A stretch of 30,522 nucleotides of DNA, taken from positions 1-30,522 of the forward strand of contig JAEWFG010000250.1 in the NCBI GenBank assembly GCA_023388935.1, given 5' to 3'. Below the pieces are notes generated by a model, which did no database searches, was not told where the DNA came from, and worked only from the letters and a program-made list of their open reading frames with translations. This DNA is from Pseudomonadota bacterium (GTDB taxonomy: Bacteria > Pseudomonadota > Alphaproteobacteria > Rhizobiales > Xanthobacteraceae). Within the stretch, counting starts at the first letter, position 1, and every line of letters begins with the position of its first letter. This document shows, piece after piece, positions 7,485 through 13,605 of the stretch. The position numbers were made by a program, and so were the translations under genes.

Positions 7485-8171
7485 TCACGGCACCAGCTTG
7501 TAGCCACCGGCTTCCGTTACCAGGATTTCCGGGTTGGCGGCGTCCTTCTCGATCTTCTGGCGGAGGCGGTAGATGTGGGTTTCCAGCGTGTGGGTGGTGA
7601 CGCCGGAATTGTAACCCCAGACCTCCTGCAGCAGGGTCTCGCGCGAGACCGGCATCTGGCCGGCCCGGTAGAGGAAGCGGAGGATCGCGGTCTCCTTCTC
7701 CGTCAGCCGCACCTTGCGGGCGTTGGCGGCCGTCAGCATTTTAGAGCCGGGGCGGAAGGAGTAGGGGCCGACCGAGAACACCGCGTCTTCGCTCGCTTCG
7801 TGCTGGCGGAGCTGGGCGCGGATACGCGCCAGCAGCACGGCGAAACGGAAGGGCTTGGCGACATAGTCGTTGGCGCCGGATTCCAGGCCTAAAATCGTAT
7901 CGGAATCGGTATCATGCCCGGTGAGCATGATGATCGGAGCCTTGAAGCCGCCTTTGCGCAGCGAACGGACGACCTCGCGGCCGTCGGTGTCGGGCAGGCC
8001 CACATCCATCAGCACGAGATCGGGGGAATTGGCCTTGGCAGCGCTTGCACCCTTGGCGCCGGTATCGACGGCGGAGGCTTCGAACTCTTCGTGCAGCGAT
8101 AATTGCTCCACCAACGTATCGCGCAGATCGGTATCGTCATCCACGATGAGGATCTTGCGGGCATTGGCCAT
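7485..8171 (-). CDS. cenR: OmpR/PhoB-family response regulator, CenR/OtpR-like
   Basis: This 228-residue two-component transcription factor has a receiver domain (1-120) with the acidic cluster DDD at 11-13, phospho-acceptor Asp56 in VLMDVGLPD, Thr84 and Lys106. The C-terminal winged helix (about 130-228) includes VWGYNSGVTTHTLETHIYRLRQKIE, the recognition region. The full receiver signature implies control by phosphorylation. No sensor kinase gene is adjacent. The assignment to CenR (Caulobacter envelope regulator) or Brucella OtpR rests on overall resemblance and on the downstream cyclic-nucleotide-binding gene. A good AAGGA ribosome-binding site precedes the ATG. It is divergent from the gene at 8350, and the 178 bases between them should hold both promoters. 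Confidence 0.8.
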   Translation of the reverse strand: MANARKILIVDDDTDLRDTLVEQLSLHEEFEASAVDTGAKGASAAKANSPDLVLMDVGLPDTDGREVVRSLRKGGFKAPIIMLTGHDTDSDTILGLESGANDYVAKPFRFAVLLARIRAQLRQHEASEDAVFSVGPYSFRPGSKMLTAANARKVRLTEKETAILRFLYRAGQMPVSRETLLQEVWGYNSGVTTHTLETHIYRLRQKIEKDAANPEILVTEAGGYKLVP

Positions 8172-8349
8172 AGGGGGTCATCCTTTTGGAGTCCGACTCG
8201 GCGCGCATGCATGCTGCACCCAGCCGCGAGGAAAAGTTAGGGGTCGCCGTTATTATTGTTGTTCGTGTTGAAGTAGTGGGCTGTTACCGATTCACAAGCC
8301 AGAACCACTCTAACCCAGAATAGCAGGGCGTTTTGATGAATGTCCTGTA

Positions 8350-8943
8350 ATGAATTCGACATTGCACGTCCACATGAAAAACAGCGTCGTTTCAACTGGT
8401 TACACCAAAAACCGAAGTTCCCGACCGCTCCCGGCGATCCGCGTTAGGTCTGCCGCCGGGAATCCGCTCCGGGGATGGCTGACCGCCGGACAGCTGACGA
8501 TTCCGGTTGCGCTGGGGCGGGGCGGCATCCTAGCGAACAAGCGCGAGGGCGACGGCGGCACCCCAAGGGGCAGCTTCCGGCCGCGGCAATTATGGTGGAG
8601 GAGCGACCGGCACAGCCGTCCGCAGACTTTTCTGCCGGCGCGGACCATCGGCAACGCCGACGCCTGGTGCGAGGACCCCAAAGACCGCCATTACAATCAG
8701 CCGATCCGGCTCGGGCGGGAGCAGGGCGGTGACCGGCTCAAGCGGGCCGACCATCTCTATGATTTCATCATCGAAATCGACCACAATACGAGGCCGCGGA
8801 TCGCCGGCCGCGGCAGCGCGGTGTTTTTGCATCTGGCGCGCGACAATTTCGGACCGACCGCGGGCTGCGTCTCCATGACGAAATCCGCGATGCTGCAATT
8901 GCTGCGGCGGCTGGGACCACGAACAAGAATCATCATCGGGTGA
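8350..8943 (+). CDS. L,D-transpeptidase (YkuD) catalytic-fold protein
   Basis: This 197-residue protein matches the YkuD fold used by L,D-transpeptidases, which crosslink peptidoglycan stem peptides through an active-site cysteine. The core GSAVFLHLARDNFGPTAGCVSM provides His161 and Cys173 in the usual H...TxGC(V/I)xM arrangement. Upstream, GGTPRGSFRP and the Trp-rich segment fit the YkuD subfamily COG3786. No signal peptide or membrane anchor is visible at the N-terminus, which is odd for an enzyme expected in the periplasm. The true start could differ, and no clear ribosome-binding site precedes this ATG; an in-frame ATG lies at 8374. Its stop overlaps the start region of the next gene, suggesting coupled expression. 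Family is likely; substrate and location are open. Confidence 0.75.
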   Translation: MNSTLHVHMKNSVVSTGYTKNRSSRPLPAIRVRSAAGNPLRGWLTAGQLTIPVALGRGGILANKREGDGGTPRGSFRPRQLWWRSDRHSRPQTFLPARTIGNADAWCEDPKDRHYNQPIRLGREQGGDRLKRADHLYDFIIEIDHNTRPRIAGRGSAVFLHLARDNFGPTAGCVSMTKSAMLQLLRRLGPRTRIIIG

Positions 8944-8948
8944 GGACA

Positions 8949-9734
8949 ATGCTCGACAAGGATCAGATCGCCGCCGCATCGCGCGTTCTCGTTCAACATT
9001 GGCGCGACGGCACCAAACTTGATTCGCTTGAGGCACGTTTGCGGCCGCAGAGCCGCGCCGAGGGTTACGCCGTGCAGGCTGCGCTCGAAACGCAATCGGC
9101 TGGAAGATTGTTCGGCTGGAAGATCGCGGCAACAAGCGAGGCCGGACAGAAGCACATCAATGTCGCGGGCCCCATGGCCGGACGCATCATGAGCGACACC
9201 GTCATCGCCGCCGGCGGCACCGCCTCGATGAAGGGCAACGAGATGCGCGTCGGCGAACCTGAATTCGCCTTCCGCATGGGGCACGATCTGCCGCCACGCG
9301 CTGCACCGTACACCGTCGAAGAAGTGCTCGCCGCCGTCGACAGCTTGCATCCCGCGATCGAGATTCCCGACTCGCGCTTTGCCGATTTCGCCGGCGCCGG
9401 CGAGGCGCAGCTCATCGCCGACAATGCCTGCGCGCATCTGTTCGTGCTGGGCGCACCGACGACTGCGAATTGGCGCGCGATGGATCTCGTCGAGGAACGG
9501 CCGCAGATCACGCTGCGCGGCGAGCGCCATATCGGCCACGGCAAGAACGTGCTCGGCGATCCCCGCGTCGCGCTCGCCTGGCTTGCGAACGAACTGCGCG
9601 GGCTCGACACCACCTTGCGGGCAGGGGAGGTGGTGACCACAGGAACGTGCCATCCGCCGCTGCCGATCCAGGCCCGCGATCATTTTGCCGCGGATTTCGG
9701 CGTGCTGGGGAAAGTGTCGGTGAGGTTCGAATAG
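8949..9734 (+). CDS. 2-keto-4-pentenoate hydratase / FAH-superfamily enzyme
   Basis: This 261-residue protein resembles the MhpD-type hydratase and oxalocrotonate decarboxylase branch of the fumarylacetoacetase superfamily. These enzymes act on 2-keto-enoic acids from aromatic degradation. GWKIAATSEAGQKHINVAGPMAGRI and VGEPEFAFRMGHDL are characteristic, the latter holding the acidic metal ligands. HPAIEIPDSRF and ADNACAHLFVLG follow. No other aromatic-catabolism gene is nearby, so the physiological substrate is unknown. I chose ATG 8949. A GTG at 8940 overlaps the preceding stop (GTGA) and is also possible. Either way it is tightly coupled to the L,D-transpeptidase-fold gene. Confidence 0.78.
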   Translation: MLDKDQIAAASRVLVQHWRDGTKLDSLEARLRPQSRAEGYAVQAALETQSAGRLFGWKIAATSEAGQKHINVAGPMAGRIMSDTVIAAGGTASMKGNEMRVGEPEFAFRMGHDLPPRAAPYTVEEVLAAVDSLHPAIEIPDSRFADFAGAGEAQLIADNACAHLFVLGAPTTANWRAMDLVEERPQITLRGERHIGHGKNVLGDPRVALAWLANELRGLDTTLRAGEVVTTGTCHPPLPIQARDHFAADFGVLGKVSVRFE

Positions 9735-9751
9735 GCACGACGTACCTCCGC

Positions 9752-9831
9752 CGTCATTGCGAGCGAAGCGAAGCAATCCAGAATCTTTCCACGGAGACAG
9801 TCCGGATTGCTTCGCTGCGGTCGCAATGGCG
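9752..9831. repeat. REP-like inverted repeat, 'CGTCATTGCGAG' family
   Basis: The left arm is CGTCATTGCGAGCGAAGCGA continuing to AGCAATCC (9752-9779). The right arm is GGATTGCTTCGCTGCGG continuing to CGCAATGGCG (9804-9831). The arms pair imperfectly around a loop containing CAGAATC. It sits between two convergent genes. Close relatives occur at 17955-18107 and 23006-23093. Confidence 0.88.
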
Positions 9832-9872
9832 AACTCGATACCCGTTGCCCGGCCCGGCCTTCGCCAACGGCG

Positions 9873-10562
9873 TCAACGGTGTCCGAAGATTGCACTCCCG
9901 ACGCGCACATGGGTGGCGCCGAGCATGATTGCGGTGGCAAAATCCGCGCTCATACCCATCGAGAGATTCTTCAATCCATTGCGCGCGGCGATCTTCGCGG
10001 TCAGCGCGAAATGCGCCGCCGGCGGCTCGTCGACGGGCGGGATGCACATCAATCCGGAGATCGTGAGCCCATAGGTGTCGCGGCAGTTCGCGAGGAACGC
10101 ATCGGCCTCGCCGGGCGCGATGCCGGCCTTCTGCGGCTCCTCGCCGGTGTTGATCTGGACGAAGAGCTGCGGATGCCTGTTCTGGGATTCGATCTCCTTG
10201 GCTAACGCCTGGCAAATGCTCGGGCGGTCGACCGAATGAATGGCGTCGAACAGGGCGACCGCTTCTTTCGCCTTGTTGGATTGCAGCGGCCCGATCAGAT
10301 GCAGCGCGATACCGGAGTAAGCGGTCGTTAACGCAGGCCACTTGCCTTTGGCCTCCTGCACCCGGTTCTCGCCAAATACGCGCTGCCCGGCGTCGATAAC
10401 CGGGATAATTGCATCCGCGGCGAAAGTCTTCGACACAGCGATCAGCGTCACCGAGGCGCGATCGCGCCGCGCTTCCTTGCAGGCGCGCGCGATTTCGGCT
10501 TCGACGGCGGCGAGCCCGTTTGGTGAATTCCCGGTTAGCGGCGCGGCATTGGCTTCGGTCAT
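9873..10562 (-). CDS. yggS: YggS-family PLP homeostasis protein
   Basis: This 229-residue protein has the alanine-racemase-type TIM barrel of the YggS/PROSC/PipY family. Members bind pyridoxal phosphate and buffer its level but have no known catalytic activity. Lys45 in TLIAVSKTFAADAI is the expected Schiff-base residue. FGENRVQEAKGKW, HLIGPLQSNKAKEA, LSMGMSADFATAI and VRVGSAIFG are the family motifs in order. The length is normal. Here it stands alone, convergent with the hydratase gene and divergent from the diguanylate cyclase at 10673, with 110 bases between the two starts for promoters. Confidence 0.95.
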   Translation of the reverse strand: MTEANAAPLTGNSPNGLAAVEAEIARACKEARRDRASVTLIAVSKTFAADAIIPVIDAGQRVFGENRVQEAKGKWPALTTAYSGIALHLIGPLQSNKAKEAVALFDAIHSVDRPSICQALAKEIESQNRHPQLFVQINTGEEPQKAGIAPGEADAFLANCRDTYGLTISGLMCIPPVDEPPAAHFALTAKIAARNGLKNLSMGMSADFATAIMLGATHVRVGSAIFGHR

Positions 10563-10672
10563 GATCTCGGATCGGCACTGATTAATTGCGGAGGTAGTTC
10601 TAATTTTACCGAGTTCAAGAAAGAGTTTTTGAACCCTTCACCTTACCTTGCCGCGCGGGGTGGGTAACGAAG

Positions 10673-12370
10673 ATGGCAAACATCAGTTTCAACCGCAAAC
10701 GAGCGAAACTCAAGCAGGTTGTCGGAATCCGGGCACGGCTTGCGTTGCTCGCGCTGATTCTGGTGACGCCTTTGATGTTCGAGCGCATCCGTTCGCTCGA
10801 AGACACGCGCGCGCGGCAGATCGCGCAGGCCGCGGCCGAATTCAACACCGTTGCAAGACACAGCGCGGATGCGCAGCGCGAAGTGATCTCGTCGGTTGAG
10901 ACCATCCTGAAATCGGAAGCCTTCATCCGCGCCTCCATCGGTGGCATCAGCAAGAGCTGCGACGTGCTGCGCGCGAGCCTGCCGTCGAACCTTCCCTGGA
11001 TCCGCACGCTTCTGATCGCTGGCCAGGACGGCCGCATCCAGTGCGCCACCAACAACATGTATGTCGGCCTCGACCTCAGTGATCGGCCTTACTTCCAGCA
11101 GGCGCAGGAAACCGGCCGCTTCGTGCTGAGCGATTTCATCCTGTCGCGGCCCGTGCCGACGCCGACCGTCATGGCGGTCTATCCGGTGTCCGCCTTCAGC
11201 GGCGTCGCGGATGCCGTCGTGCTTGCGACCGTCAACCTCGACTGGATGTCGAAAGTCATGAGCAATCTCAGCGGCCGCGCGGGCATCACCGCCGTGCTGG
11301 TCGACAGCACCGGCACCGTGCTGGCCGCGCCGGCCGACCAGCGCAGCGCAGTCGGTCGCCCCCTCGACAACATGCCGCTGATGTCCGCGATCGCCGACAG
11401 GGCGCTGCGTTCGGACCAGGACGAAGGCTCGCTGTCGTTCCTGGCCGCCGACGGCTCCCGCCGCGCGGTCAGCTACATCCGGATCGCCGACACTAATGCT
11501 CGCCTGATCGCCAGCATTGACGAGGACAAGGTGTCCGCGGCGGTCAGCCGCGATATTCGTACCGCCTATCTCCAGTTCGCTTTCGTCGTCGTGTTCGTCC
11601 TGCTCGGCGCGCTGATCGCTGCCGAGAAACTCGTGATCAAACCGATCGAGATGCTGGCCGACATGGCCAAGCGTCTTGGCGAGGGCGATCTGTCGGCGCG
11701 CGCGGCGCGCAATCGCCTGCCGTCCGAGTTCGTGCCGCTGGCCCGCGCGTTCAATGCGATGGCCGCGCAGCTCAGCCAGCGCGAGCGCGAGCTGATCGCG
11801 AGTAACGACCGCCTGACCGTGATGGCCTCGATCGACATGCTGTCGGGGCTCGCTAACCGCCGTGGCTTCCAGAGCCGGCTCGATTTCGAATGGATGCGCG
11901 CGCAGCAATATGGCAGCGACCTCGCGCTGCTCATGATCGACGTCGATCACTTCAAGCTCTTCAACGACACCTATGGCCATCTCGAAGGCGATTCCTGCCT
12001 GACCAGGCTCGGCGAATCGCTGTCCGGCATCGCCGCGGACACGATGGGCTTTGCGGCGCGCTACGGCGGCGAGGAGTTCTGCCTCTTGCTGCCGAACACC
12101 GATGTGAACCGCGCCGTCGAGATCGGCGAACAGGTGCGCGCGGCCGTGCTGAAGCTGAGCCTGCCGCACATCACCTCCGCCCACATGATCGTCACCGTTT
12201 CGATCGGCGTTGCCGCAACGCAGCCCAAAGAGACCCTGCGCCCCGGCGATCTGATCGAAGCCGCCGACGCCGCGCTCTACGCCGCAAAACACCGCGGGCG
12301 CAACAACGTCGTCGAACACGGCATCCTGGTGATCGACAACGGCGCTGCTGAAATCGCGGTGGCGGGTTAG
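10673..12370 (+). CDS. Membrane-bound diguanylate cyclase with periplasmic sensor, HAMP and GGDEF domains
   Basis: This 565-residue protein would make cyclic di-GMP in response to an external signal. A first membrane segment (about 22-38) leads to a ~260-residue periplasmic domain. Its sequence (DRPYFQQAQETGRFVLSDFI, then PTPTVMAVYPV) resembles a Cache sensor. The second membrane segment (LQFAFVVVFVLLGALIAAEKL) is followed by a HAMP linker (KPIEMLADMAKRLGEGDLSARA). The GGDEF domain from about 390 carries the active-site motif GGEEF at 465-469. I see no RxxD inhibitory site five residues upstream, so product feedback through the I-site is unlikely. No EAL domain is present. Its stop codon lies in an inverted repeat shared with the convergent GGDEF gene. 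Confidence 0.93.
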   Translation: MANISFNRKRAKLKQVVGIRARLALLALILVTPLMFERIRSLEDTRARQIAQAAAEFNTVARHSADAQREVISSVETILKSEAFIRASIGGISKSCDVLRASLPSNLPWIRTLLIAGQDGRIQCATNNMYVGLDLSDRPYFQQAQETGRFVLSDFILSRPVPTPTVMAVYPVSAFSGVADAVVLATVNLDWMSKVMSNLSGRAGITAVLVDSTGTVLAAPADQRSAVGRPLDNMPLMSAIADRALRSDQDEGSLSFLAADGSRRAVSYIRIADTNARLIASIDEDKVSAAVSRDIRTAYLQFAFVVVFVLLGALIAAEKLVIKPIEMLADMAKRLGEGDLSARAARNRLPSEFVPLARAFNAMAAQLSQRERELIASNDRLTVMASIDMLSGLANRRGFQSRLDFEWMRAQQYGSDLALLMIDVDHFKLFNDTYGHLEGDSCLTRLGESLSGIAADTMGFAARYGGEEFCLLLPNTDVNRAVEIGEQVRAAVLKLSLPHITSAHMIVTVSIGVAATQPKETLRPGDLIEAADAALYAAKHRGRNNVVEHGILVIDNGAAEIAVAG

Positions 12371-12382
12371 CGGCTAACCCGC
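12362..12382. terminator. Palindrome containing both stop codons of two convergent genes
   Basis: GCGGGTTAG (12362-12370) and CTAACCCGC (12374-12382) are perfect inverted arms around CGG. Each arm contains the TAG stop of one of the two GGDEF genes. It could form a compact hairpin in both transcripts. There is no U-tract and the loop is tight, so termination is uncertain. Confidence 0.5.
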
Positions 12383-13414
12383 GGCCCAGGCGCGATCGAG
12401 CTCGTTCTCCGTCACCACACGATTGCGGCCGCCGCCCTTGGCGAGATAGAGCGCGCGGTCGCAGCGCTCAATGAGATCTGTGATCGCTTCGCCTGCCCGG
12501 TACTGCGCTACGCCGATCGATACGCTGATGTTGGGCAGGATTTCGCCGGTCGAGCGGCGGGTGATCGTGCATTCCGCGATCGCGCGCCTGATGCGTTCGG
12601 CGAGCTCGGCACAGGCGGCGAGATCGGCATCCGGCAGCACGGCGATCAGTTCCTCCCCGCCATAGCGGGCCGGCAGATCCTGCTCGCGAACCTTTTCGCG
12701 CAGCACCTTTGCCATCAGGCGCAGCACCTGGTCGCCAACGCCGTGGCCGAAATTGTCGTTGAAGGCCTTGAAGTGGTCGATGTCGAGCATCAGCACGCTG
12801 AGCGGCTCACCCCAATCCGCAGTGACCTGCGCCTTGCGGAGAAATTCATCGAGCGCCCCCCGGTTCGCCAGCCCGGTCAGCGTGTCGGTCCGGGCGCGTT
12901 CCTCGGATTTGGAGAGGGAGTCGCGAATCACATCGAGCTCGCGGGTCTTTTCCGCAAAGCCTGCCTCAAGCCGTGTCGCCCGGGTGGCGGCCCGCGCCAG
13001 CTCGTCCATGAGCTGCGCGACCAGCGCCTTCGGATCGACGCCGGCGTTGCCCTGGTCGGCAACCTCGCTGATCGCCCGGATCTGTGAGTGATTGTCCGCG
13101 ATCGCGGTCGCCAGGAACTCCTTGGCCGCGCCCATGAGGGTATGCAGCCGCTCGGACGTCTCGGCAGCGCCTCCGCGGCGCGCGAAATAGGTCTCGAACA
13201 GATCCTGATTGGTCCGTGCGTCGAAAGGACGGTTGTGGTCAATCAGGAGATCGATGGCGTTGCACAGATCGTCATGGCTGCCTGAAAAATAGCGGAACCA
13301 GACCGCGAAATTGGTCGGCGTCGGCGCAATCCGCTGTTCGGCCATGCTCCGCATCGCCCGTCCGGCGATGGACGCGGCATAGTCGTAATCGAGATCTTCG
13401 AAGCTGGAATCCAT
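12374..13414 (-). CDS. Soluble diguanylate cyclase (GGDEF domain)
   Basis: This 346-residue cytoplasmic protein has an N-terminal helical region of about 160 residues and a C-terminal GGDEF domain making cyclic di-GMP. The active-site motif is GGEEL at 252-256, a tolerated variant. REQD at 243-246 lies exactly five residues upstream, so the inhibitory I-site is intact, unlike in the convergent cyclase. TDTLTGLANRGALDEFL and LDIDHFKAFNDNFGH are typical GGDEF landmarks. No membrane segment is present. The N-terminus (FAVWFRYFSG, then coiled-coil-like sequence) has no recognised sensor domain. I chose ATG 13414; the frame is also open from TTG 13441. It is divergent from leuS. Confidence 0.9.
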   Translation of the reverse strand: MDSSFEDLDYDYAASIAGRAMRSMAEQRIAPTPTNFAVWFRYFSGSHDDLCNAIDLLIDHNRPFDARTNQDLFETYFARRGGAAETSERLHTLMGAAKEFLATAIADNHSQIRAISEVADQGNAGVDPKALVAQLMDELARAATRATRLEAGFAEKTRELDVIRDSLSKSEERARTDTLTGLANRGALDEFLRKAQVTADWGEPLSVLMLDIDHFKAFNDNFGHGVGDQVLRLMAKVLREKVREQDLPARYGGEELIAVLPDADLAACAELAERIRRAIAECTITRRSTGEILPNISVSIGVAQYRAGEAITDLIERCDRALYLAKGGGRNRVVTENELDRAWAAG

Positions 13415-13563
13415 TGCCCGTCGGGTGCTCTTGCCGGCCAACCTCGCACCGACCCCTTAATCCGATCCCAACAGGCCCCTCCGTAGTTTTGCGGAGCAGC
13501 ATTGCGAGGCCGCCGATCCTGCGGCCACCCATTGACCCCCTGAGGACTTCTATGGCCTAGTCC

Positions 13564-13579
13564 GCCGTCTTTAGACGGC
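13564..13579 (+). promoter_or_regulatory. Stem-loop in the leuS leader
   Basis: GCCGTC (13564-13569) and GACGGC (13574-13579) pair around TTTA, 27 bases before the leuS ATG. It may affect leuS mRNA stability or translation. I found no leucine-rich leader peptide and no T-box, so classical attenuation is not supported. Confidence 0.35.
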
Positions 13580-13605
13580 AGAATGCAAGAAAACCCAACG
13601 ATTCC

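Noticed and set aside
10643..12319. Long minus-strand open frame (558 codons) opposite the first GGDEF gene
   Set aside because: It is antisense to a clear diguanylate cyclase with intact motifs. The composition (Arg, Asp, Gly, His, Ala rich) is the usual mirror of high-GC codon bias, and no family is recognisable.
13442..13605. Possible leucine attenuator or T-box before leuS
   Set aside because: There is a small hairpin, but no leucine-codon leader peptide, no T-box sequence and no terminator-antiterminator pair.
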